Below are positions 23,776-35,161 of a DNA stretch of 64,000 bases, one piece after another. The DNA lies in contig CM035431.1 of NCBI GenBank assembly GCA_020310875.1, positions 14,524,697 to 14,588,696 on the forward strand, in the 5' to 3' direction. The notes beneath the pieces are model-generated. The model searched no databases, had not been told where the DNA came from, and was given only the letters and a program-made list of their open reading frames with translations. The stretch comes from Ceratopteris richardii. Taxonomy: Eukaryota > Streptophyta > Polypodiopsida > Polypodiales > Pteridaceae. Made by a program: the position numbers and the translations under genes. Within the stretch, counting starts at the first letter, position 1, and each line of letters begins with the position of its first letter.

Positions 23776-24469
23776 GGTGTAGCTCAGTGATGAGTAGCAC
23801 CTCCTTTAATGTCAATCCGGGAAGACGTGAGGATGGTATGAAGACCTCGAGCAAGTGGAAGCACAAATGCGTGAGTGAGAAGCACACCAACATGCACACA
23901 CATACACGCACACGCGCACACACGGCAAGACAAAGAGTGAGGAGCAATGGAGTTCTTAGATTACTTTCAAGAGCTCTTACAAGTTCGTTTCAATTACAAT
24001 CTAACCTCAAAAATGAGCTCTCTAGCTCCTTTTATAGTTTTTGACTAGCTTTGGCCCTGTTCAGACTTAGTGTCCGGCCTAGTTAAAAATTAGGTTCCAG
24101 GGCCAATTTGAGGGCTTAAACGGGGTCTAAAAAATATGAAAATTGGCAGGTAGATACTTCTAAAGCTCCTCAAGCTCAAGGACTCCTTGGCTTGCACAAA
24201 ATGGAGCTACAAAAATACGAAATGATATTTACAATGGTTTTTAGTGATGAAAATCACTATTTGTGTAGGGTTTTCTCTATTGATTTGTCATACACCTCTT
24301 TGAGCTCCCTACTTGCTTTTTCTTCTTGTGTGCTCAACTCCTTGATGTCTTGAAAAATTAGATGGCCTACTTGCCAGATCTTCTTTGACTGCCATGTCTG
24401 CTTGTGCTGTCCCTTCGCTCTGACTCTCTTCGTCTTGTGGCTCCTTCGGTTCCCTGACTGCTGCCAACA
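23776..24469 (-). mobile_element. Solo LTR (minus), related to gypsy2 LTR
   Basis: The reverse complement is similar to the gypsy2 LTR (35776-36387) over most of its length: the TGTTGGC-type start, the region around GTCTAGAACC...TTTTTAACTAGGCCGGACACTA, the TATA-like CTATAAAAGGAGCTAGAGAGCTCATTTTTGAGG block (quoted here only in outline), the GT-rich tract and the end near GAGTGACA. No internal region or second LTR adjoins it, so it is a solo LTR left by recombination between the two LTRs of a former element. GCTTT (23771-23775) and GCTCT (24470-24474) are a probable target duplication with one change. It is about 80 bases longer than the gypsy2 LTR, so it belongs to a sister subfamily. Confidence 0.8.
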
Positions 24470-24474
24470 GCTCT

Positions 24475-25076
24475 ATTTGTAGGTATAAAGCCAGATTTGT
24501 TGCTAAGAGATGTGCTCAAACACAGGGCATATATTATGAAGAAATCTTCTCACCTATGGCCAAGATGACCACCATTAGAACCTTTCTAAGTGTTTCAGTT
24601 GCAATGAATTCGAAGTTACTTCACAAATTGATGTGAAGAATGCTTTCCTCAATTGATGGATCAGTGAGGAGGTAAATATGTCACAACCCTCAGGATCTGA
24701 AACTATATTCAGATGTAGACTGGGAAGGATCCAAGGATGATAGGAGAAGTACATCAAGATCTCTAGCATTTGTAGGATCAAAGCTTGCTTGTTGGAGTTC
24801 TAAGAAATACCCAATAGTAGCACTCTCCTCAATTGAAGTTGAATGAAGAGGCTTGACAATAGCAACACAAGAAGCAATATGGTTAGGAGGATTATATGCA
24901 AATTTAGGACTTGTGAGCTCAAAACCTCCCATTTTTGGAGACAACTTGAGCTCGATACTTCTTGCATTTAATCTTTTATATCATGAAAGAAACAAACATA
25001 TGGAGGTTCATTACCACTTTATTAGAGAAAAACTCTTATCAAAAGAGATTGGTGTATCATTTTCTTTAACATATTA
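24475..25076 (+). pseudogene. Copia A RT/RNase H remnant
   Basis: RYKARFVAKR continues the RT, then EEIFSPMAKMTTIRTFLS and a NAFLN-like box. At about 24700 the sequence jumps to LYSDVDWEGS, the RNase H start, so the RT palm with YVDD is deleted. RNase H continues with WSSKKYPIVALSS and RNKHMEVHYHFIREKL. It is a dead copy with several stops. Confidence 0.85.
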
Positions 25077-25960
25077 AAAAGTTTCAAATATGATGAACAA
25101 AGGTCCAAATGGAGTAAAGCTTGCGAATAATAATGGCATATAATTCATTACATCTTGAAGACTTAAGCATGTTTAACTTGGGTGGGAGCTATTAGAAAAA
25201 ACAATCTTTCAACATGTTTGAAGATAAAGGATGTTCTAGAATGGCCCAGAAAATATAAACATCAATTCTGCTTTATCACCCAAAGCTAAGCGTCCAATTT
25301 TGTTTTTGGTGCCACTCTATAAGGAGAGGCTCACTTTCAATAAAAAACAATTTACAAGCTGGTTTAGCTAAGCTCTTGGGTGATGAGCTACGAGGACTCA
25401 AGGAGAGCTCAAAGAGGATTGAATGAGGAGGATTATACACAATTTTGGGTTTTGGAGATAGCCAACTTTTCTCTTCTTCACACATCCATTGTGTGCATGC
25501 TGATTTTGGAGAGTTTTGGCTTCTACTTTAGGGTTTCTATTTGTGTTCTTCTTGTACCAGGCCTTTTCCTATCACTTCAACAGGAGGAACAATTGTTGCT
25601 ACTATACATCACAAAAGACCTAATTTCAGTTATGGTTTTTCTATCTTCACTATTTGGAATAGTCTTTATCCTTATTTTTTAGTATATTCACTCACATTTT
25701 ATACCTCTTATGCACACTTTTCACTCAAATTTTATAGCTAGCACCCTTAGATTTAGCCTACATTCTATTTTTGTATCATACACACATATTATAGTTGGAA
25801 TTTTCCATTATTATTGTGTAGTAGCACAAAGTTGTTGCACTTCCATTTTACAGCAATAGGAGTCAAGTTGCATATTATTCCATAGATCAGGTCATGCAAA
25901 ACCTTTTGTCAAGTTTGGTTGGAATTAGAGAATCTCTATCAGAGCAAGAACCCTAGTAGG
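25077..25960. other. Probable LTR and junction sequence after copia A
   Basis: A purine-rich tract (ACTTGGGTGGGAGC, about 25177-25190) follows the copia A coding end, so an LTR should start near 25190. Its limits could not be fixed because no second copy is clear. Part of this stretch is likely also the 5' end of copia D, whose gag begins at about 25960. Confidence 0.4.
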
Positions 25961-27223
25961 AAAGCTCACCTTAGATGGCATTTAGCCAACACAAGAATGG
26001 ATGTTGATGAATTGGTTTAGTCATATATTTTGAATCTCAAAGACTTAAGAGATTAGTTACTTAATTTTGGAGTCACAATTCATGATGATATGGTAAATAC
26101 ACTCATAAATTCACTTCCATCTATTTAAAGATCATTTGCTACAACTCTTTCTCTCTTTGTAACAGATAAAGAAATATCATTTGATGAGTTGTTGTTCTTG
26201 TTGATTCAAGATGAACACCATCAAAAGAGTATGGAAGAGAATGATGAAGCTATGGTATCATCATCTAAAAGGAAGAAGAAGAAGAAGGAAACTACAGAGT
26301 AGGAGAAGAAGAGTCAAAAGAACATGAAGGAAAGTAAGGCTTCTACTTCAAAGTCTCCACCCACTTCTTCTACATCCAATTCCATTAGTTCTACAACTTC
26401 TAAAGAGCAGTCAACTTCTACTATATCCAAGGCAAAGAAAGGACAATGTTAGTACAAATAGAAACCTAGACATTACATAGCAGAATGCAAAAATAGGTTT
26501 TTTTAGTGAGAAGAGGAGATCATCAAGAAACAACGTTGAAGAAATTTCAGAACCTAAGTCTTCAACTGAGTAACCATATGCATTATCAATATTGAAAAGA
26601 TAACCTTTGATCAAGCAGTGTTACATGCAATCCCAAAAAATCCTTAGATTTTTTATTTTGGTGCTACTAAGCATATAAAAAGTTGCAAGAAGGTGTTTTC
26701 TACCCTTACTACCTCTATAAAAAGAAAGGTTACCATAGGAGGTGTTCATGATCTAGATGTTGTAGGTATTAAAGACATAAACCTAAAATCAAAAGGAGGA
26801 GGAAACTTCACAATTTCGAATGGTCTAGATGTACTTGAAATGAAGAAGAATTTTCTATCGATTTCTACATTCTTGTCAGATGGCTACAAGGTGATTTTCA
26901 AGAAAAATTCATGCCAAATGAGGAGCAATGCATTTTGCAAGGATAAACTAGAAGTGGAATGTTTCTTCTGTTCAAAATTAGCCATGAAAATGTTGTTAGC
27001 TTATCCATACCTAAGGAAGACAATGAAGTTATGGAATGCGAGATTTGGTCCTATTAGTTATAGATATCTTAGATACATTAAAGACCAAGGTATGGTGGAG
27101 AGCCATCTCGCTTTTGCTTTACGAGATGATGCAAAAGCATGTGAAGGATTTCTTGAAGAAAAGTTGCATAAGCTACCTTTCAAGAAGCATGGATACATAG
27201 AAAATACTAGGATTCTGATGTGA
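25960..27223 (+). pseudogene. Copia D gag to pre-integrase (left part)
   Basis: Reads as a decayed gag (FGVTIHDDMVNTLINSLP; LFVTDKEISFDELLFLLIQDE), a Ser/Lys-rich linker and a broken zinc knuckle (PRHYIAECKNR). A protease remnant and the pre-integrase module follow (LWNARFGPISYRYLRYIKDQG...KACEGFLEEKLHKLPFKK), open from 26693 to 27223. Stops interrupt the gag part. The copy continues to 27443, where copia C is inserted, and resumes at 32565. Confidence 0.8.
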
Positions 27224-27443
27224 ATGGACCAATAATAGCACATTCTATTCAAGGATACAAATACTTTCTTACATTACACATGTAGATATTCTAGACTTCA
27301 TCAAGGGAGATGATTATGCAATTTTCAGAACAAATTTGGATGCTTACATTTACCCATACAAATGGGGTGAATAACCCTCTTACATTTGGTAAAGATAAAG
27401 ATAAAGTAATTGAATTGATGACACCACCATCAAGAGCTCCATC
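27224..27443 (+). pseudogene. Copia D integrase remnant before the copia C insertion
   Basis: NGPIIAHSIQGYKYFLTLH is the start of a copia integrase core (GP...S..G..YF.T..D). The rest is compressed by a deletion and runs into PPSRAPS before the insertion point. CCATC (27439-27443) is the duplicated target. Confidence 0.65.
27439..27443. repeat. Target site duplication (CCATC), left copy
   Basis: CCATC precedes the copia C 5' LTR and recurs at 32560-32564 right after its 3' LTR. Confidence 0.92.
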
Positions 27444-27674
27444 TGTTGATATATTTAGGTAGTGATGTGTGTGAACACACTAGGACCATCGGGGCACTTT
27501 TTTCCCTCTTTAGGAGGTTTTTTTTCCCTTGGCTTGTATATATGCCTATTGCCCTAATGGGCTACTTATCTTTGTACATTCTCTAGTAATACATTCAGTA
27601 TTGTGTGTTGTGCTCCAAGTTTCTTCTTCTTCATTGTGCTGTTCGCGTGCTTCCGCAGAAGTCTAACTCCAACA
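27444..27674 (+). repeat. Copia C 5' LTR
   Basis: Starts TGTTGATATATTTAG and ends CCAACA; direct repeat of 32329-32559. A TATA-like TGTATATATGCC at about 27535-27546 would be the promoter, and GTAATACATTCAG downstream may be the RNA end region. Confidence 0.95.
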
Positions 27675-27676
27675 AT

Positions 27677-27690
27677 TGGTATCAAAGCAA
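27677..27690 (+). other. Copia C primer-binding site
   Basis: TGGTATCAAAGCAA, two bases after the LTR, complementary to the 3' end of plant initiator-Met tRNA with small differences. Confidence 0.85.
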
Positions 27691-28018
27691 GTCGTCGCTT
27701 CATCTAGGGCGCTGTTGACACTCCTCCGTTTGCAGTCTCAAAATCGCACGAATTTTGGTGAGCATACCCAAGATCAAAACAGCTTCTCTTTGTGGTGCCG
27801 AAATCGCGATTTGAGCTCGTTTCGGCCTCTGAATGCACTATCGTAGTGCTTGTGCAGGCTATTTCATCTTTTTGTGCCAAAGGTATATACCAGTTTCTGT
27901 TCGCCAGTTTAAGCGTCTTGAAGTCTGCTACAGTTCTAGCATAACTTGTCTGGGCAGTTCTGTTCAACTTGTTGAGATACAGTCAATTTTGTGCATCAAG
28001 GTATTTTAGTCACCGGCC

Positions 28019-29140
28019 ATGGCTGAAAGTAGTGATGTATTCCGTATGTTGGCTGTTGAGGATAAGTTGGATGGTACCAACTACCCATTATGGGCTTATA
28101 TGATGCGACATGTTTTGGTTGCAAAAGGATTGTGGAACATTGTGCAAGGTGTTGAAAGACGTCCTGTTACACCTGTAACGACAGGTACTGCAAATACAGG
28201 TGCTGCAGCTGATGAAGTTGGTGTCGAAGATGATATTCCGCAGATTCTTGTTCGTGCTGCTATTTCTATTGCACCTACTGCAGAGCAAATTTTTTGGGAT
28301 GGCAGAGATGCCCAGGCACATGCATTGATAGCTTTGTCTGTCAAACGTGCCATTATTCCTCATATTCGCTCTTGCAGAACAGCTAGAGATGCTTGGGATA
28401 CACTTACCACATTGTACCAAGCTAGGAATGAGGCTCATGTTGCTTACCTCCGAAAACAGTTGGAGAGTGAGCACATGAATGAAGGTGATTCTATAGACAG
28501 TTTCCTAATGAAGATCAAAGATTTGAAGGAACAATTGATTTCTGCTAATGAGGTTATACCAGATAGCTCACTTGTGCAGACTGTTCTGAATGGTCTTCCT
28601 GATTCATATCAGAGTTTTGCTTCTACTCTTCGGTTGATGATGAAAGGCAATCCGAATGCCTTATCATTTGAGGAGTTAGTCTCTGTTCTGTTGCAGGAAG
28701 ATCAGTCCAGGCAGAACAGGTCCATTATGCGTGTTGCAGATCAAGCTTTCTTGGCTAGTCACAAGGGTAAAGGAAAATGGAGCTCTTCTACTAGTAAGCA
28801 AAAATCTGCAAATGTTGCACATTCGAAGAACCAGGATAAAGATGAGAAGAAATCAGAAAAGCAGAAATTGTTTTGCAAGTACTGTAAAGGGAATGATCAT
28901 ATCATAAAGAACTGTCCAAAACTGGCTACAAAAGAGGCAAAGAAAGAGGAGGCTGGAATGGTCGTTGCAGAAGCCTCTACACCAAAAACAGAGTTTACTA
29001 ATCTTGTGCAGAAAGAAGAATGGGCGTTTACTACTATTTGCAGTTTTGCAGTGGACTCAGATGTTTGGTACTTTGACAGTGGGGCGACCAAACATATTAC
29101 CTTGCAGCACAGTTTCTTCTCTTCACTCGAGCCTGCCCCC
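28019..29140 (+). CDS. Copia C gag and protease (frameshifted at the end)
   Basis: The ATG at 28019 opens a gag with a DUF4219-like start (LDGTNYPLWAYMMRHVL) and a UBN2-type core ending FEELVSVLLQEDQSR. A CX2CX4HX4C zinc knuckle (CKYCKGNDHIIKNC, from residue 286) should bind the RNA genome. The aspartic protease signature YFDSGATKHI has its catalytic Asp at residue 353. Around 29131-29145, next to a run of five C, the reading changes frame: the gag frame runs to a stop at 29198-29200, while the continuation (TVTCANNSSYPVMGVG) is in the next frame. One extra base would explain this. The frame before the shift has no stop. Confidence 0.9.
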
Positions 29141-32100
29141 TACAGGGAATACTGTCACATGCGCCAACAACTCCTCTTATCCTGTTATGGGAGTTGGTAA
29201 GATCATTCTGACTATTGGTGATGGTAGTTCTTTCACCTTGTCAGATGCTTTATTTGTGCCAGGGATCAAGAAGAATCTGTTATCAGTTTCTGCATTAGCC
29301 AAGATTGGCTTGGTTGTGAAATTTGTTGATGACAAGTGTACAGTTCATGATCTATCAAATGGCAATGTGATTATTGCTTCTGGCATTTTATGTCGTGGGC
29401 TATATAAGCTCATAGACTATGAAAGATCTGTGAATGATTCGGCATGTGCAGTTCATGATTCTCAGGCTATGTCAGATGCAAAGCTTTGGCATGCACGCTT
29501 TGGTCATCTCAATTTTGCTAGTTTGCTACGCCTGCAAAAATTTGATATGGTGTCTTCTTTGCCCAAGCTTGAGGCACCTGGAAAACATGTATGTGAAGGC
29601 TGTATTTTGGGCAAAATGCAGCGTTCCTCCTTTCCAAAAGATGGTTCAGTTTGGGCTACACAGAAATTGCAGCTTGTACATAGTGATGTCTGTGGTCCTA
29701 TGCAGACACCCTCTTTTGGGAATTACCTTTACTTCGTGACTTTCATTGATGATTTTTCCAGACATGCATGGGTATATCCACTCAAAGCAAAGTCTGAAGT
29801 GTTCATGTGCTTTAAACAGTTTTTGGTTCTGGCTGAAAATCTGTCAACATGTAAAATGGGCACCCTCCATTGTGATCGAGGGGAGGAATATATGTCTTCT
29901 GATTTTAATGCATTTCTAGCTGAATGTGGGATAAAACACCACTGTACAATGCCATATACACCTCAACAAAATGGATTTGCTGAACGAAAGAACAGGTCAC
30001 TCATGGAGATGGCGAGGTGCATGGTCAAGAGTCAGGCTTTACCACATAGTTTCTGGCTTGAGGATGTCATGTGTGCAGCATATGTACTCAACAGGTGTCC
30101 CACTAAAGTGTTGCAGTCTATCACTCCATATAAGGCTTGGCATGACCGCAAGCCATCTGTTGCTCATCTGCGTGTTTTTGGTTGTTTGGCATATGCATTA
30201 GTGCCTGAACAACATCGCAGAAAATTGGATGATAAGGCAGTAAAATGTATTTTTGTTGGGTACAATTCTGAAAGTAAAGGCTATCGTTTGTATCATCCAC
30301 AGACTAAACGCATTCTGGTTAGCCGTGATGTTGTCTTTGTGGAAGATGCTATTCAGCCATTGCTTTCATGTACTAAGGAGACATCTATTAGCTCCAAAGA
30401 CATGTATGATACGTTGATGCCTCTTTTTACAGGTGGACAGTCTAGTGCTGGTCCTAATGAGGCAACTTCTCTGCCTTTGCAGGTTTCATATGATCATGGA
30501 GATCATTCTATTTCTGATGTAGATTTACATGATGCACTTGTTGATGAGAGAGCTGATATTGAGCAGGCAAAAACTATGCCAAAATGGCTGGTGCAGACTT
30601 TGCGTGACAGCAAATTAGATGCACCTTTGTCATATCGTACTCGTTCAGGCTCTCATATTTCCTCCCTTGCATCAGATTGCTATGCTATGGCTGCGTCTAG
30701 TCTTTGTGATGAGAATGAGCCTGTTTCTTTTGATGAAGCACAAAATTCAGAAAATTGGATGGCTGTTATGCAATCTGAATATGATGCTATAATGAAGAAT
30801 GGTACATGGTCTTTATGTGACTTGCCTCCTAGCAAGAAGGCCATTGGCACTAAGTGGGTATACAAGCTGAAGTGTAAACCTAATGGTACAGTTGACAAGT
30901 ATAAGGCTAGGCTTGTTGCAAAGGTTTATGCGCAAGAAAGAGGCATTGATTTTGATGAGACCTTTGCACCTACATGTCGTATGACTACTGTTCGAAGCAT
31001 TTGTGCACTTGCAGCCCATCATGGTTGGAATGTACATCAGTTGGACATTAAAACAACATTTCTGAATGGTGACTTGCATGAAGAAGTGTATGTTTTTCAG
31101 CCCCGTGGCTTTGTGCTGAAAGGGCATGAAAACCAGGTGTGCAAGTTAAAGAAGGCATTATATGGTTTAAAGCAAGCACCACGTGCTTGGTATGAGAAGA
31201 TACATGCCTATCTGGTTGCACATGGTTTTGAGAACAGTCCAACTGAAAGCACCTTATATATTAAGCGTGCTAATGATGTGCTTCTGATCATTGTTGTCTA
31301 TGTTAACGACATGCTGCTCACTGGTCCTATTTAGAAGCATATTGATGATTTTAAGGCTGATTTGCATGCCTCATTTGAGATGTCATATTTGGGGCACTTG
31401 CATCACTATTTGGGCATTCAGTTTATGCAAGTTGATGGTGGGATGGCTTTGTGTCAAACGAAATATATTGACACATTATTGCAGTGTTTTGGCCTTGAAG
31501 ACTGTAAGCCTATTGCTACTCCTATGGAGACAGGTTTATGATTGAGTCTTCATGATGCTGGAGATGCATTTGATGTTGTTCTCTATCAGCAGGCTGTTGG
31601 ATGCTTGATTTATTTATGCATTACTTGGCCAGATATTCAGTTTGCTGTCTCACAGATGAGCAGGTTTATGCATTGCCCAGGAGTCACGCATTGGAAGGCG
31701 GTTAAGCGCATCTTTCGCTACTTGAGTGGTACTCGGATACTTGGGTTGTTTTATCCCAAGGGGGGATCACTACCGCCAGATTTGCATGCTTTTTCTGACT
31801 CAGATTGGGCTGGTTGCTATGACACTCGTGTGTCCACCAGTGGTTTTTTCTTCATGCTTGGTAGCTCATGTATATCTTGGTTGAGCAAGAAGCAGCCTAC
31901 TGTGGCCACTTCCAATTGTGAGGCTGAGTATAGGGTAGCTTTCACAGTGACTGTTGAGTGTGTGTGGCTCAGATGCCTTATGGTTGATTTGGGTGTTGGC
32001 CAGTCTTCTGCCACCACCATCTTCACTGACAGTCAGAGCGCATTGGCACTTGCGAGGAACCCTGTGTTCCATGCTCGCACTAAGCACATTGAGGTGCATT

Positions 32101-32215
32101 ATCACTATGTCAGGGAGAGGTTCTCTGCTGGGGAGATCAGCTTGGCATATGTGCCCACGCAGGAGAACATAGCACACCTTTTCACGAAGGTTCTGCCTAG
32201 GGAGAATTTGAAGCT
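29141..32215 (+). pseudogene. Copia C pol: protease end, integrase, RT, RNase H
   Basis: After the frameshift the frame runs through the rest of the protease, a pre-integrase zinc region (LWHARFGHLNFASLLRLQ...CEGC), the integrase core (VHSDVCGPM, LHCDRGEEY, NGFAERKNRS), RT (KWVYKLKCKPNG, FLNGDLHEEVYV) and RNase H (FSDSDWAGCYD, SNCEAEY, HIEVHYHYVRE). RT reads YVNDML: the codon at 31305-31307 is AAC, replacing a catalytic Asp of YVDD. In-frame stops are TAG 31332-31334 and TGA 31539-31541. The coding signal ends near 32215, although the frame is open to 32471. Confidence 0.93.
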
Positions 32216-32315
32216 TTCCGCAAAGCTTTGGGCTTACTTCCTTTTGTGGAGTGATTTCCACATAGCTTGGCACTTCCTTATACATGAGTGCCAGCTCCTT
32301 GTTCACCGCATCACT

Positions 32316-32328
32316 CCGAGGGGGGATT
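32316..32328 (+). other. Copia C polypurine tract
   Basis: CGAGGGGGGATTT directly before the 3' LTR start TGTTGATAT. Confidence 0.85.
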
Positions 32329-32559
32329 TGTTGATATATTTAGGTAGTGATGTGTGTGAACACACTAGGACCGCCGGGGCACTTTTTTCCCTCTTTAGGA
32401 GGTTTTTTTTCCCTCGGCTTGTATATACGCCTATTGCCCTAATGGGCTACTTATCTTTGTACATTCTCTAGTAATACATTCAGTATTGTGTGTTGTGCTC
32501 CAAGCTTCTTCTTCTTCCTTGTGCTATTCGCATGCTTCCGCAGAAGTCTAACTTTAACA
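32329..32559 (+). repeat. Copia C 3' LTR
   Basis: Direct repeat of 27444-27674, same length of 231 bp, ends TTTAACA and is followed by the CCATC duplication (32560-32564). Confidence 0.95.
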
Positions 32560-32564
32560 CCATC

Positions 32565-32965
32565 TTCCCCTCTTTCTTTGTTACCTCTTGATGTACGAAG
32601 TTATGAAGTTGGAAAAAACCTCTAGAGCGCCTAAAGAAAGAGTTATGGAACTTTCACCAATATTCTAGGAACTTGTAAAAGTGTATGTATAGACACATTA
32701 GGATAGGGGGATTAAGCCATTTAAAGAAAGAACCAGATGTCAAAAAGATCAAGTAGATCAAGTAAATTATGAAGATAATCTTGAGATCAATAGTATTCTT
32801 TCACTAACTATACTTGAAGATGAACCTACTAGCATCAAAATTAAATCACCAAGACCTAATTAGAAGAAATCAATGCAAGAGGAGATTGATTCTATACATA
32901 ATAATCAAACATGGAAGCTATGTGAGTTACCAAAAGGTAAGAAAGAAATTGGTGCCAAGTGTTAA
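32565..32965 (+). pseudogene. Copia D right part: linker and RT N-terminus
   Basis: Coding resumes with the interdomain linker and then the RT start in another frame: SMQEEIDSIHNNQTWKLCELPKG and KKEIGAKC, matching W.LCDLP..KK.IG.KW. The similarity stops at about 32965, where the element is truncated. Confidence 0.75.
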
Positions 32966-33780
32966 AGGTTATGTGTTTTCTAGGGCAAGCTCAAGCATAA
33001 CTTTTTCACCTAAATAACTTCATTTTCAAGCCTTTGAAACTTAGGATAGTCAAAGCACATCTTTGAAAGTGCATCTTTATCAAAAAGGAGGAATTGAACC
33101 ATCAAAAGACACTCCAATGAAGAGACAAGGTCACAAGGTAGCTGAAGAGATAAGGAGGGCATGTGAAAAGACATTGAGGACATATGAAGAGTCATGGAAG
33201 GCTCTCATGGCTATTTAAGAACCATCCAAGCTAATTCTAAAGGTCTGTGGATGGTATAAAGTTGGGTACTGCTTCTACATCTGCTATTGAGCCATTGGCT
33301 ATCATAGGAGTTCTTATTCTCTACTATATCTCTCCTAGCCTTTCCAAAGGGTGTTGAATTTGTATAGTAGCCTATTAGGACTTCATTTTCTCTCTATAGG
33401 AAGCTCCATTTTCAGGTTGTTTTTTATAGTTTTTTTGAAATCTTATGAAGCAAGGACTCTATATCCAAAATAGTTTTGGCAAATTCTTCTTGTAGTGTGA
33501 GTTGTAGCTTTTTCTTTCTTTGCTAGTCCGCCTCAAAATCTGAAAGCAAAACCAATCTATCTTGTAGGACTAACTTTAATTTCTACCTATGTCCACTTCT
33601 AGTGATTGATAGCTCATTCGAAAGATCTTAGTGTGTAGTGTATGTGGCTAGAATGGTTTGTCAATGTGGTTCAGGAATTCATAGTTATATCAGTTTTAGT
33701 GAGTATTGGTCATAGAGCAGCTAGGTCTTTTGCAAGGTCCAAGCTTCTTGTTGTGCATTTGGAGGAGAAATCTTCTATCA
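32966..33780 (+). repeat. Probable LTR of the following copia gag element
   Basis: Non-coding sequence that ends CTTCTATCA directly before a tRNA primer-binding site at 33782, so its right part should be a 5' LTR. The left limit is unknown. A TATA-like GGTATAAAGTTGG is at about 33253-33265. Confidence 0.5.
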
Positions 33781-33781
33781 A

Positions 33782-33793
33782 TGGTATCAGAGT
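33782..33793 (+). other. Primer-binding site of the copia gag element
   Basis: TGGTATCAGAGT, close to the initiator-Met tRNA complement, between the probable LTR end at 33780 and the gag start at 33960. Confidence 0.75.
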
Positions 33794-33959
33794 AGCTTGA
33801 AGACATCAAGATGAGTGCAAGAATACTTGAATTGAAGCAAGGCAATAAGGTGACGTACTTGAAGACTACATCAATGGGGAGCATCTAGAGGAGTGCTCAC
33901 CATCAAAGGAGTAAAGCTATCTACAAATTCTACATAGGTAACACACACCTACGTTTATC

Positions 33960-34860
33960 ATGGCTGATAATTCCAATGCTGTTGGCAATCTTGAGAAGGA
34001 CAACTACTAGCCTTGGAGGTTTAGGATGCTCCATTTCAATTTAATCAAGAATCTAGGTGGCAACATTGATGGATCAAATGTCAAGGTAGTACCATTGGAT
34101 CCCATGGCACCTACCGCACCTCATTTGAAAGCTGTGAAATATTTGGAGGTAAAAAATAGAAACTTAATTTTCATGATCTCCCAATTTTGTGGTAATACCA
34201 TGATTGGACATATTCAATCAATGAAAAGAGCTAAGGACATGTGGGATTACTTGGAGAAGATGTTTATAACTAACACCAAAGCTAGGAAGGTACAACTCAA
34301 GAATGAGCTTAACAACATCAAGAAGCAAGGTAATTTATCAATCTATGAGTACATTATGAAAGCTAAAAACATTAGGCATTCCCTTGCAACAATAGGTACC
34401 CAAGTGGATGATGATGAAATGGTGGCCTATTGTTTGAATGGTCTTAAGTAAGATGACTAATGGAGGCTATTCACTTCTTCTTTGTATGCTAGAGAGAACA
34501 TGTCTGGCCTTGATCAACTTACCACAATCAATGATCAATGAGGAGATGCTTCAAGGAGGAAACAAAGGTAAAGGTTTTCAATGTATGCTATATGCAAGAA
34601 ATAGAGGGAAAGGTAGAGGCAAGGAAAGAGGAAAACGAAGGAAAAATCAGTCCAAACACACAAATGACAATGAAGTTAGCACATCCTATGGAAAAGGTGA
34701 AGGAAAGAACCAAAGAGGTAGAGGTAGAGGTGGTTAAAACAATCAACGCAAGAGAAGTGAGTGCTATTCATGCGGAAAGCAATTTCATTGGCAAATATGA
34801 ACTTTGTGGTCTTCATGATGAAAAAAAAGACACGCTATCTCAATAAACTATGATATTTCA
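33960..34860 (+). pseudogene. Copia gag (UBN2 type), truncated
   Basis: ATG at 33960 gives MADNSNAVGNLEKDNY, then TAG (34008-34010), then PWRFRM, a pattern usual for copia gag. The long open part is 34026-34451 (HIQSMKRAKDMWDYLEKMF; VQLKNELNNIKKQGNLSIYEY). After shifts come an Arg/Gly-rich segment (34590-34735) and a broken zinc knuckle CYSCGKQFH near 34760. No pol follows; a CT-rich repeat begins at about 35056. Confidence 0.85.
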
Positions 34861-35055
34861 TATTATTTATGCCACAATGAAAAAGACTTTCATTTCACCC
34901 ATGAATACCCATGTAGAAAGTGAATACTTTATCCCTTGGTGCTTCACAAAAATGCCTATCAATATGTGTTCACCCCTTATTTCCCCTAAGCAAAATTAAA
35001 TAAACACAGCAAGAAGCAAGTGAACAATATTAACTGACACACAGTACACCATTCA

Positions 35056-35161
35056 ATCTCTCGCTCTCTCTCTTTTTGCCTCTTTCCCTCTCTCTTATTC
35101 TCTTTCTTTCTCTCTCCCTCTCTCTCACTCTTGCTCTCTCTTCCTCTCTCTCTCTCTCTCA
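35056..35161. repeat. (CT)n-rich microsatellite
   Basis: Interrupted CT/TC dinucleotide tract joining the copia gag relic to the LINE fragment. Confidence 0.95.

Larger units (their letters stand above)
27444..32559 (+). mobile_element. Copia C: complete-length Ty1/copia element, inactivated
   Basis: 5,116 bp between CCATC duplications, with 231-bp LTRs, an initiator-Met-type PBS, gag-pol in the copia order (gag, protease, integrase, RT, RNase H) and a PPT. It sits inside copia D. The LTRs differ at about ten positions by eye, almost all C/T or G/A transitions, as expected after DNA methylation and moderate age. The polyprotein carries one frameshift, two nonsense codons and an RT active-site change, so it is not autonomous. 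Confidence 0.95.

Noticed and set aside
23705-24044. ORFs with His-Thr-Arg or Val-Cys repeats
   Set aside because: They arise from the CA/GT-rich tract inside the solo LTR.
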